From JAZDOK01 sp043798715 (GTDB lineage: Bacteria > Vulcanimicrobiota > JAZDOK01): a DNA stretch of 11,588 nucleotides. The first letter of the stretch is position 1. The number at the start of each line of letters is the position of its first letter. Both the position numbers and the translations under genes were made by a program. Location of the stretch: positions 1-11,588 of the forward strand of contig JAZDOK010000076.1 of the NCBI GenBank assembly GCA_043798715.1, given 5' to 3'. Under the pieces are notes generated by a model that was not told the DNA's origin, ran no database searches, and saw only the letters and a program-made list of their open reading frames with translations. Shown here piece after piece: positions 1 to 6,490 of the stretch.

Positions 1-88
1 CAACCGTCAAATATCCCTCCTCTGCTTTTGAAATAACCTCGTACCTCCGAATCTCTCTCCTGGACATGGTCACCATTCTTTCTCTCAT
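1..88 (-). CDS. Transposase N-terminus (partial, cut by window edge)
   Basis: Twenty-nine codons are visible, reading MRERMVTMSRREIRRYEVI and ending EEGYLTV at the window edge. The basic 'MSRREIRRYEVI...EGYLT' opening resembles the first helix of the DNA-binding helix-turn-helix of ISNCY/IS481-type DDE transposases, which typically continue with 'eAAELLGLS.RQ'; that continuation is off the window. Other possible starts are the ATG codons at 74-76 and 65-67. The purine-rich GAGAGAAAG stretch just upstream favours the one at 76. No catalytic DDE residues can be seen, so function and intactness cannot be judged. Placement directly inside the IS terminal repeats supports the call. Confidence 0.6.
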   Translation of the reverse strand, partial: MRERMVTMSRREIRRYEVISKAEEGYLTV

Positions 89-141
89 GGTGACATTTTC
101 GCAGAACAGTTACAGGGTGACAATATCACAGAACAATAACA
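1..141 (-). mobile_element. End of an insertion sequence, rest outside the window
   Basis: Reading the minus strand from about 141, the sequence opens with TGTTATTGTTC, passes through two tandem terminal units, and then runs straight into the start of a transposase-like reading frame that leaves the window at base 1. This order (terminal repeats, short leader, transposase start) is what the left end of an IS looks like. Multiple short repeats at the tips are known for IS21-like and some ISNCY/IS481-like elements. The outer edge at about 141 is inferred from the TG...CA convention and the end of the repeat homology. The other end and any target duplication lie outside the window. The family is not settled. 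Confidence 0.65.
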
Positions 142-143
142 GG
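89..143. repeat. Tandem 27-bp terminal units of the insertion sequence
   Basis: Two direct copies, 89-115 and 116-142, share 22 of 27 positions. Both have GGTGACA at the left, CAGAACA in the middle and ACAG at the right. A related GGTCACC lies at 68-74 inside the 11-bp palindrome ATGGTCACCAT (66-76). Repeated subterminal units like these are commonly transposase binding sites; that role is inferred from position. Confidence 0.6.
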
Positions 144-157
144 AGAAAGCCTCCCTA

Positions 158-186
158 TTGACGAAAAAGAAGTAATATGATAAACT
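158..186 (+). promoter_or_regulatory. Sigma-70-like promoter for the 99-residue gene
   Basis: A -35 box TTGACG (158-163, 5 of 6 to consensus) is followed by a 17-bp spacer and a -10 box TAAACT (181-186, 4 of 6). Transcription would start near 193, giving a leader of about 30 nt that carries the RBS AAAGGAGG at 208-215. The promoter lies immediately outside the IS end, so it belongs to the host gene or was created by the insertion context. Confidence 0.55.
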
Positions 187-222
187 TGGCACCATAAAGA
201 GGTTAAGAAAGGAGGCGATAAA

Positions 223-522
223 ATGTCAACAATTGGAAATGTAGGCCAGCCCTACCAGATGCCGCCTAAATCACCCTGCACTCACGATGAGACCTGCCCC
301 AAGGATGCCCAGAACATGCCCGGACACCGTCATCGGAACAATGATGGAACTCTCAAGGCCAAGCGGGGAGATACCCATCTGGGCTCACTTGAGGACAAGT
401 ACGGCGAAATCTCTCACATGCCCGACGATACCCATCTGAATACTTTAAGAGCCATGACCGGCAAGAAGGGGATCAACCAGGTCTCCGCAGAGATGCACAA
501 GCTGGAGAAAGGCAACAAGTAG
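223..522 (+). CDS. Small hydrophilic protein of unknown function with a duplicated DTHL motif
   Basis: I do not recognise this 99-residue protein. It has a near-perfect RBS (AAAGGAGG, 7 nt before the ATG), a good promoter and an intrinsic terminator 27 nt after the stop, so it is a monocistronic real gene. The protein is hydrophilic and basic, with no signal peptide or membrane segment. Residues 14-40 hold two cysteines (C19, C25) and an HRHR cluster that could bind a metal, though this is only a possibility. Residues 50-61 and 69-80 are two copies of D-T-H-L-x-x-L-x4-G spaced 19 residues apart, which looks like an internal duplication of a short helical unit. The C-terminus is lysine-rich. 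It stands alone between an IS end and a convergent oxidoreductase gene, and the context gives no function. Confidence 0.75.
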   Translation: MSTIGNVGQPYQMPPKSPCTHDETCPKDAQNMPGHRHRNNDGTLKAKRGDTHLGSLEDKYGEISHMPDDTHLNTLRAMTGKKGINQVSAEMHKLEKGNK

Positions 523-548
523 TCCGAATAAACCAAGTCTGCTTACAC

Positions 549-575
549 GGCACCGAATGGCGGTGTCTTTTTTTT
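549..575 (+). terminator. Intrinsic terminator of the 99-residue gene
   Basis: A 7-bp stem, GGCACCG pairing with CGGTGTC (one G-T pair), encloses the loop AATGG and is followed by eight T residues at 568-575. It lies 27 nt after the stop codon. In the minus direction the hairpin is not followed by a T run, so it should act mainly on the + transcript. Confidence 0.85.
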
Positions 576-613
576 ATTGGAAATTCCCTGGCGCTTTCTG
601 GTTCGGGATTGTC

Positions 614-632
614 GGAAGTATCCCCTACTTCC
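614..632. other. Perfect hairpin between convergent genes
   Basis: GGAAGTA and TACTTCC form a 7-bp perfect stem around the loop TCCCC. It lies 45 nt beyond the stop of the minus-strand oxidoreductase gene. No U-tract follows on either strand, so it is at best a weak terminator or an mRNA 3' end stabiliser for that gene. Confidence 0.4.
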
Positions 633-637
633 CCTTT

Positions 638-664
638 ATTTCTGCGAAATCTGCGTCATCTGTG
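638..664. repeat. Three 9-nt periodic units (aTCTGCG type)
   Basis: The units ATTTCTGCG, AAATCTGCG and TCATCTGTG follow each other with a strict 9-nt period just before the end of the oxidoreductase gene. On the minus strand this reads as CACAGATGA, CGCAGATTT, CGCAGAAAT. From memory, similar 'CGCAGATTACGCAGATT' tracts recur between genes in many bacterial genomes; their role is unknown. Confidence 0.45.
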
Positions 665-676
665 GATTCATTTCCC

Positions 677-1924
677 CTACTCCAGGATCGCTCCCTGCGC
701 CAGCAGGGCTGACCTGAGCGTGCTGTAGGGCAAATCAGCCGGCTTCACTCCCGATTTGAGCGCCAGCGCCGCCGCCGTCCCGGCGGCCTCCCCGGTGGCG
801 TAGCAGGTGGGCTGGATCCGGATGGCGGCAAAGGCCTCATAGGTCGAGGAGATGGGGCGTCCGGCCACAATTATATTTTCCGGTGAATAAGGCAGGAGCG
901 CACCGTAGGGAATTCCATAGTAACGGCCCGGGGGAAGCACGTCCTGCCTGGTGCCGCCGCCCTCGGGATTATGGATGTCTATTCCGTAGGAGCCCAAGGC
1001 AATCGTGTCCTCAAAAATACGCCCTTTCAGGATGTCCTCTTCGGTGATCGTGGCCCTCCCCTTTATTCTCCGGGTCTCTCTAATCCCTATCTGAGGAGCT
1101 GAATAAAGAAGACAGGCCTTCTCAAATCCGGGAATTTCCCGTATCATAAAAGCGACGATCTCCATCATCTGGCGGCGGCCCTCCACCTCGGCCTTCGTGA
1201 GATCATCCCGCGAAGTCCCGTCAATGCGTACGACCCGGGTGGTATTAAAGTGAATCTCGCCCCGCCTGGTGGTGTCGAACCAGAGGAGGCTTTCGCGCGG
1301 ATTATCCAGGCGCCCTTCCTTTTGGGCCCGGTTGTAGATGTCGTTCATCTCCTCCCGCGAGGGCATCCTCTCCTCCTCGACCCCGCCCATCCTGAAATGA
1401 AGAGTCGCCGGCTGCATGAGAGCGTCCCCGGGCCTCCCCTTCTCGCAGGGAACCCCGGCCAGAAAGGCCAGATCCGCATCCCCGGTGGCGTCTATGAAAA
1501 GATCGGCCCGAAGTTCCTCAACCCCCGACTTGGAGGCCGTCCGAACGGAGCGAACGGCCCCTTTGGAACAGTCGGACCCGATAAGAAAGGTATGAAGGAA
1601 AAGCCGCACTCCGGCTGAAAGAGCCAGATCCTGGAGAACGCCCTTCAGGATCTCCGGATCGAAGCAATGATGCCTGAGGCCCAGGTGGGAGCTGTCCTTG
1701 AAGGCCTGTTTATTCTTCAGGCTCCCGACAATCTCGGCGAAGATACCCCCGACGAGCTGTTTCTCGCCTGAATAATAACTCATCCAGGGGTGGACCAGCC
1801 CGGCCGTCCCCATGCCGCCAAGAAAGCCATAGCGCTCCACCAGGGTTACCGGAGCGCCCAGCCTGGCGGCCGCTATAGCAGCCGCGACTCCCGCCGGACC
1901 TCCCCCCGCCACCAGAATGCTCAT
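677..1924 (-). CDS. FAD-dependent oxidoreductase (FAD_oxidored type)
   Basis: This 415-residue flavoprotein starts with a Rossmann dinucleotide fold: GGGPAG at 7-12 fits GxGxxG, and E30 at the end of the second strand would bind the FAD ribose. A second FAD-contact motif, FIDATGDADLA, is at 143-153. The C-terminal part has IGIRETRRIKG (279-289), IVAGRPIS (352-359) and TGEAAGTAAALA (377-388), the layout of FAD-dependent oxidoreductases of the PF12831 kind, at full family length. Such enzymes are often of unknown substrate; none can be assigned here. There is no signal peptide, so it is cytoplasmic. The ATG at 1924 is preceded by GGGAG at 11 nt and by AGGA directly at the start. It lies downstream of the GH57 gene but is separated from it by a palindromic element, so co-expression is uncertain. 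Confidence 0.88.
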   Translation of the reverse strand: MSILVAGGGPAGVAAAIAAARLGAPVTLVERYGFLGGMGTAGLVHPWMSYYSGEKQLVGGIFAEIVGSLKNKQAFKDSSHLGLRHHCFDPEILKGVLQDLALSAGVRLFLHTFLIGSDCSKGAVRSVRTASKSGVEELRADLFIDATGDADLAFLAGVPCEKGRPGDALMQPATLHFRMGGVEEERMPSREEMNDIYNRAQKEGRLDNPRESLLWFDTTRRGEIHFNTTRVVRIDGTSRDDLTKAEVEGRRQMMEIVAFMIREIPGFEKACLLYSAPQIGIRETRRIKGRATITEEDILKGRIFEDTIALGSYGIDIHNPEGGGTRQDVLPPGRYYGIPYGALLPYSPENIIVAGRPISSTYEAFAAIRIQPTCYATGEAAGTAAALALKSGVKPADLPYSTLRSALLAQGAILE

Positions 1925-1943
1925 TCCTGATCATTCTCCCGTC

Positions 1944-2032
1944 TTAAGGGGCGACTATATGTCGCCCCTGCTCTAAAATATATGGGGCGACGCTTGCGTC
2001 GCCCCTGCTCAATTTCCCTTGGCGCCCCTTAA
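1944..2032. repeat. 89-bp MITE-like element: terminal inverted repeats around two palindromes
   Basis: The ends are perfect 10-bp inverted repeats, TTAAGGGGCG (1944-1953) and CGCCCCTTAA (2023-2032). Inside are two hairpins: a 9-bp stem AGGGGCGAC/GTCGCCCCT around TATAT (1947-1969), and a 9-bp stem GGGGCGACG/CGTCGCCCC around CTTG (1984-2005). The 13-nt string GTCGCCCCTGCTC occurs at 1961 and again at 1998, 37 nt apart. The element abuts the stop codon of the GH57 gene and ends 20 nt before the oxidoreductase start. It could be a non-autonomous mobile or REP-type repeat, and the hairpins could also attenuate transcription or protect mRNA ends. Confidence 0.6.
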
Positions 2033-4477
2033 TTACTGGGGTGCTAAATATTCGTCCATCCGGGCGGTCCAGTCCCTAATGACCTTGAGGGGAATATAAT
2101 CGAAACTCGAGGCCCCGCTGTCGCTTCTGGCCGTCACCTTGAGGAGTTTCAGACCCGCCTCCGTGCCGGAATCAACAGGTGACTTAACAAAGTATCGTCC
2201 CTCTTCATCCTGCATGAGAGGCACCGCTTTTTTCCCGCCGATGGGGGAGAGGTCAACCGTCACTTCCTTGATTTTTCCCGGGTCCTCCTTCGGCATGAAG
2301 ACATCGAGAGAAAGCCGGGTCTGGTGCTTCCCATCCGCGGCGGTCACCTGGGGTTCAGCCGAAGGATTGCCCGTGAGCGGCGGAACCTGGGCCGTATTGG
2401 CACTCGCATCCAGTGGCGGCTTTACCCAGGCCGGATACTTCACGTCATATCCGGCCTGCTGGGCAAAGACATAGGAATTGATCATGTGATTACGCTGGTT
2501 ATCCGCAAAACCGGCATCGGCCTTGCCATTGTCGCCCTGGTCGTTGCCGTACCACCAGAACCAGTCGCTCCCCTCGGCGGCATAGAGGGCCTCCCAGGCC
2601 TTCCACTCAAAGAACGACTTCCGGTCCCGGGCCGGATCGGGACAAAGAGACCGGGGGTTGGGACGGGGGACTCCGGCGGAAACCAGGGCCTCCCTGGTCG
2701 TCTGAAGCCTGTTCCATGCGTCGTTCTCCGAGGACTCGCCAACCCAGGTACTGAAATCTCCGCCCACCCAGGTGCCGGCGGCCAGCGGCTCCAGTTCCCA
2801 CTGCTTGTCAATCGGGTGATCCTTGGCAAAGGCCGAGGGAGTGGTGGTCTGAATGCCGGCTTTCCCGTCGTTAAGAAGGCCGTAAAGGGCCTCGAGAAAA
2901 TCACTGCCGTTGTTGGAATACTGGGTCCAGCAGTTCTCCCCGTCAGCCATGTTGGTGACCAGGACGTCCTCGCTGCCGGGGACGCCGTTCCAGTGCTGCC
3001 AGGCCTTGGCGTTGTTGACAAAATCCCTTGCGGCCTCCATCCCGTCGGGACGGCCCTGGTGGGCGCCGTAATCAAAGCCTATTCGGTCGTGCATGGAACG
3101 GAAGATAATGGACATGGCGTCGGAATTATCGGTGGCCCCGCCGGGGACGCCGTGGTCCAGGTATGTCTTATCCGTATCGATGCGGTACATGAGGCCGTTA
3201 TCGCCGAAATGGCCCGAACGCGCGGCCACTTCATTTCCGGTGGCGATCCAGCGGATCCCGTTTTTCTGAAAAGCCCCCACGACCGCCTCGGAGACCGCCC
3301 CTTCGCCCGGCCACATCCCCTTTGGATAGGAACCGAAAGCTTTCTTGTAATACTCCGCGCCCTTGGCCACCTGGGCCTCGGCGTCCTCGGATGAGGCCAT
3401 CTTATTTCCGGGGAGAGGCATCCCGGGATTGGCCTCGGAGGCGGCGGACTGCAAGTCGTTGATGAGCGGAAGAATCGGATGATAAAACGGCGTGGTGACG
3501 ACCTCCACCTGGGGATTCCCATCGGAGGAAATTCTGTTCTGCATGTGGCGGTGCACCGGCACCACGTGTTTGAGAATGCGGTACTGTTCCAGCGCGATGG
3601 CCTTGCAGTCGTCCTCGGTGAAGCCGGCGCTGCCGTAGCCGCCGGCCGCCCCTTTCTTCATGAGATCGGCGATGGCCGTCACCTTTTCCGGGGAGCTCAT
3701 GGGTTTGCCATTGAGAGAATCCCCCAGCATATCGACATCACCCGCCTGGAAGGAGTGATCCATCCACGCCAGGTTAAACCAGGCCTTGAGATCCCGGAAA
3801 TCCTGATCGCTGAAAGCTTCCCCCCGGCCTCTTTTTTCATAGAGGTACTTATATCCGGGAAAACAGGCGACCTGGCCCTTGTAATCGGCGTCAAAAAAGC
3901 GATCCAGGGCAAATTTGCGGTCGTCCTTGGACCAGTTCTCCACCGGCTTCAACGTCATGTCCATGAAGCGATCCACATGCCCCTCGGGATAGTAGGCCGC
4001 ATCCCCGTAGTGCGGGCTTTTTGCGTCCGCGAAATCATAGAGCTTTTCCTGATATTCGTCGAGCTGCCTTAAGAGCGAGGAGGAGAGGTTAATCGTCGCA
4101 TGGACGTTGGGATACTTTTCCAGCACTGCCGCCATGCTGTAGTAGTCCTTGGTGGCATGGAGGCGGACCCAAGGCTGAGTGAAGCAGTCGGCCGATTCAT
4201 CTTTGTAATATGGCTGGTGCTGGTTCCAGAAGATGTTCAGGTATTTTTGGGGGCCGGCAGAGGCCGCTTCGGGCTTTTTATCCGCCGATCCCGGGGTGGA
4301 TTCAGCTTTAGGAGCCCTGACACCTGGCGCGGGAAGGGCACCGGTTCCGGCGCTCCGAACCACGCTGTCCACGGCGGCCGCCTCCGGGGCTCCCGGAGCC
4401 TTCGTCGATGGAATTGAAAGCGGAACGGAGGGGCTGGAAGTGGATAAATGAGTACTCCTGATACCGTCCATGCGCAT
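2033..4477 (-). CDS. GH57 family glycoside hydrolase (amylopullulanase-like)
   Basis: This 814-residue enzyme should act on alpha-glucans (glycogen, starch or pullulan type). The family motifs appear in order: HQP (87-89); the second region QVEVVTTPFYHPILPL (323-338); W-x-x-E in WPGEGAVSE, giving E392 as likely nucleophile; DGENCW, giving D512 as likely acid/base; and WFWWYGN at 639-645. The catalytic roles are family knowledge. Residues 1-75 are a Ser/Pro/Ala-rich tail with no clear signal peptide. Residues 700-800 look like a C-terminal beta-sandwich. The frame can also start at GTG 4480 or ATG 4471. I chose ATG 4477 because AAAGG lies 7 nt upstream; the ATG at 4471, 9 nt after AGG, is nearly as good. 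A promoter lies 50-77 nt upstream, so the gene is likely transcribed on its own. Exact specificity is unknown. Confidence 0.88.
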   Translation of the reverse strand: MRMDGIRSTHLSTSSPSVPLSIPSTKAPGAPEAAAVDSVVRSAGTGALPAPGVRAPKAESTPGSADKKPEAASAGPQKYLNIFWNQHQPYYKDESADCFTQPWVRLHATKDYYSMAAVLEKYPNVHATINLSSSLLRQLDEYQEKLYDFADAKSPHYGDAAYYPEGHVDRFMDMTLKPVENWSKDDRKFALDRFFDADYKGQVACFPGYKYLYEKRGRGEAFSDQDFRDLKAWFNLAWMDHSFQAGDVDMLGDSLNGKPMSSPEKVTAIADLMKKGAAGGYGSAGFTEDDCKAIALEQYRILKHVVPVHRHMQNRISSDGNPQVEVVTTPFYHPILPLINDLQSAASEANPGMPLPGNKMASSEDAEAQVAKGAEYYKKAFGSYPKGMWPGEGAVSEAVVGAFQKNGIRWIATGNEVAARSGHFGDNGLMYRIDTDKTYLDHGVPGGATDNSDAMSIIFRSMHDRIGFDYGAHQGRPDGMEAARDFVNNAKAWQHWNGVPGSEDVLVTNMADGENCWTQYSNNGSDFLEALYGLLNDGKAGIQTTTPSAFAKDHPIDKQWELEPLAAGTWVGGDFSTWVGESSENDAWNRLQTTREALVSAGVPRPNPRSLCPDPARDRKSFFEWKAWEALYAAEGSDWFWWYGNDQGDNGKADAGFADNQRNHMINSYVFAQQAGYDVKYPAWVKPPLDASANTAQVPPLTGNPSAEPQVTAADGKHQTRLSLDVFMPKEDPGKIKEVTVDLSPIGGKKAVPLMQDEEGRYFVKSPVDSGTEAGLKLLKVTARSDSGASSFDYIPLKVIRDWTARMDEYLAPQ

Positions 4478-4525
4478 CACCCTGCCTTTAAAATATTAAA
4501 TGCAAAGTCAACCCTGTCTTGGGTT

Positions 4526-4554
4526 ATCATACCATAAACTTCAATTTGAGGCAA
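4526..4554 (-). promoter_or_regulatory. Sigma-70-like promoter for the GH57 gene
   Basis: On the minus strand TTGCCT (4549-4554, 4 of 6 to the -35 consensus) is followed by a 17-bp spacer and TATGAT (4526-4531, 5 of 6 to the -10 consensus). Transcription would start near 4519, leaving a leader of about 40 nt before the GH57 start. It sits in the 160-bp gap after the radical SAM gene. Confidence 0.6.
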
Positions 4555-4642
4555 CGGGGGAGGATAAAAATACTTTGCGGCGAGCTGAGAAAAAATCATG
4601 GGCCCGAGGAAGATCGCGCAGATGAGAAACAGGAGGTAAGTG

Positions 4643-6469
4643 TCACCCGCTATGGGTATAAAAAATGATATGAAAACTCTTCTCCAGTCTCCGGTACAGG
4701 GGAAGCATCCTCTCAATGAGAATCTCATCCCGCGAAATATCCGGCAGGAGCCGTTGTTGCAGCTCATCTGCAATCTCGGTGAGGGAGAGCTTTCCGGCGC
4801 TCAGCCGGTAGATCATCTTTTCGGCATCATCCCTGAGAGTCTGCCGCCTGAAGGAGCCCGTAAGCAGAATCTCTCCTCCGTCCGTGGAATACGTCAGCTT
4901 TTCCACGGTCCTCATGGGAATCCAGGAATCAAACACTCCCTCCTCCACCCGCGCCAGCGTTCCAAAACGCGGGCTTTCCGAGAGTGATAAAAAGGTCTCC
5001 ACCGCCTCAGAACCCGCCAGAACAAATTGAAGCCAGAAGGTAAAAGTCCGGTACTTCCTGGCCAGCTCAAAATGCCTCCTGACCCGCTCCGGGGGAAGGG
5101 ACGGTGCCATTTTCCGCATCTCGGACAGGATCTCTTTCTGAAAGAGCGCCTGGAGGCGGCGGATATCGTTCTGGGTCATCCCGCCGCTCTCGATCAGGCA
5201 GTCGCTTAGAGAAAGACCGCTCTTAAAATCATTCTCTATTATTTTAAGACCATAGGCCTCCGGGTTCTGAGCTATATCCGTCGCCGGATAGGGGCTGAGA
5301 AATGAAGTGGTCAGCTCAAAAATACCGGGAGCCAGGTGAAGAAGCCTTTTGGCCAGATCCAGGCTCATTCGGAAAGATTCCTCCGACTCGCCCGGGCCTC
5401 CCAGGATGAAATTCCCGCAAACGCTGGGAATGTTTTCCCGGGCCAGAAGGGAGATGGCCTCCTCCATTTCTTCCACCGTAAAGCCCTTGCGGTATCTCCT
5501 GAGGGTCTCCGGGTCCCCCGATTCGATACCAATCTGCATTCGCACCATCCCGGCCTCCCTGAGAAGGGGAATGAGATCCGGATGGCGGATCAGCACATTG
5601 ACTCTTCCTTCGCAGTAGAAAACAAAGGGCCTGGCAGCCTTCTTTCGGTACTCGATGAGGAGGCGGGCGATCTCCTTGGCCCGCTCCGGATCAGCCACGA
5701 AGGTATCATCAACGATTTCGAAGGCGCTCACGGAATATTTCTCAAGATTGGCCACGATTTCCTCAAAGACGTTTCGGGGGGAGCGGGTGCGGTATCTCGA
5801 ACCCTGAACGGCCTGGAAGCAGAAACTGCAATGGTAGGGGCAGCCCCTTCCGGAGACAATGTGAAAACTGTATTTTGCCCCCCCCAGGAGGCTGTAATCC
5901 GGCCAGGGCAGAGAGTCCAGATCCTCTATGAAAGACGCCGGGGGATTCTGTCTTATGCCCTCCTCCTGCCTGAAGGTGACCCCGGGAATTTCCTCAAGCG
6001 AGCCCTGGGAACGGCAGAAATACCGGGCCAGAGCGAGGGCCGCAATTTCTCCCTCCCCGGCGACGGCAATATCAAATTCCGGAAATCGAAGAAGATTCGG
6101 CCCCTCGATGGTAGCCAGAGGCCCGCCCAGAATCACTCTTGTATCGGGGGAAATTTCCTTGATGCGGCGGGCCAGATGCCGCACGGATTCAATATTGTCC
6201 GAAATCGTGTAGAATCCGACCATGACGGGAGCTGAATTGCGTATGAAGCGCTCAAATTCTTCCGGAGGGAAATAGAGGTAGGTGAGGTTATCCAGGCACT
6301 TGACGCCGAAACCGTTCTCCTGAAGAAGAGTGGCTATCGAGAGAAGGCCCATGTTGTAGTACGAGTAGGTCAGGTTATAAAAACTGTCCAGATGTATGAG
6401 AAGAAAATCAAGCCGGGCCGCGGGCTTTCGCTCTTCTAAAGTTTGGAGCATCTCGGAGACCGACAGCAT
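4643..6469 (-). CDS. B12-binding-domain radical SAM protein
   Basis: This 608-residue protein has an N-terminal cobalamin-binding-like Rossmann domain (about 20-150; VILGGP at 112-117, AGEGE at 137-141). The radical SAM core follows, with the cluster motif CxxxCxxC at C210, C214 and C217, MQIGIESGDP (311-320) and NFILGGPGES (353-362). These would bind a 4Fe-4S cluster and SAM. The usual DxHxxG cobalamin ligand motif is absent, so B12 may bind without the His ligand or not at all. The C-terminus (about 545-600) resembles a small winged-helix, possibly PqqD-like. Substrate is unknown; relatives methylate or rearrange unactivated carbons. It begins 21 nt after the NlpC/P60 stop with a weak RBS, so it probably depends on read-through from that gene. 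ATG 6451 (residue 7) is another possible start. Confidence 0.85.
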   Translation of the reverse strand: MLSVSEMLQTLEERKPAARLDFLLIHLDSFYNLTYSYYNMGLLSIATLLQENGFGVKCLDNLTYLYFPPEEFERFIRNSAPVMVGFYTISDNIESVRHLARRIKEISPDTRVILGGPLATIEGPNLLRFPEFDIAVAGEGEIAALALARYFCRSQGSLEEIPGVTFRQEEGIRQNPPASFIEDLDSLPWPDYSLLGGAKYSFHIVSGRGCPYHCSFCFQAVQGSRYRTRSPRNVFEEIVANLEKYSVSAFEIVDDTFVADPERAKEIARLLIEYRKKAARPFVFYCEGRVNVLIRHPDLIPLLREAGMVRMQIGIESGDPETLRRYRKGFTVEEMEEAISLLARENIPSVCGNFILGGPGESEESFRMSLDLAKRLLHLAPGIFELTTSFLSPYPATDIAQNPEAYGLKIIENDFKSGLSLSDCLIESGGMTQNDIRRLQALFQKEILSEMRKMAPSLPPERVRRHFELARKYRTFTFWLQFVLAGSEAVETFLSLSESPRFGTLARVEEGVFDSWIPMRTVEKLTYSTDGGEILLTGSFRRQTLRDDAEKMIYRLSAGKLSLTEIADELQQRLLPDISRDEILIERMLPLYRRLEKSFHIIFYTHSG

Positions 6470-6490
6470 AAGCCGCTTACAGGCAGGTCA

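Noticed and set aside
89..143. CRISPR-like array
   Set aside because: There are only two diverged units with no spacers between them, and they lie at an IS tip, so this is IS terminal structure.
2324..3394. Long + strand open frame (356 codons) opposite the GH57 gene
   Set aside because: It lies fully antisense to a gene with clear GH57 motifs. G/C-rich third codon positions keep the opposite frame open, and its translation shows no domain.
5336..6235. Long + strand open frame (299 codons) opposite the radical SAM gene
   Set aside because: It is antisense to the radical SAM core with its CxxxCxxC motif, has no RBS, and its translation has no recognisable features.
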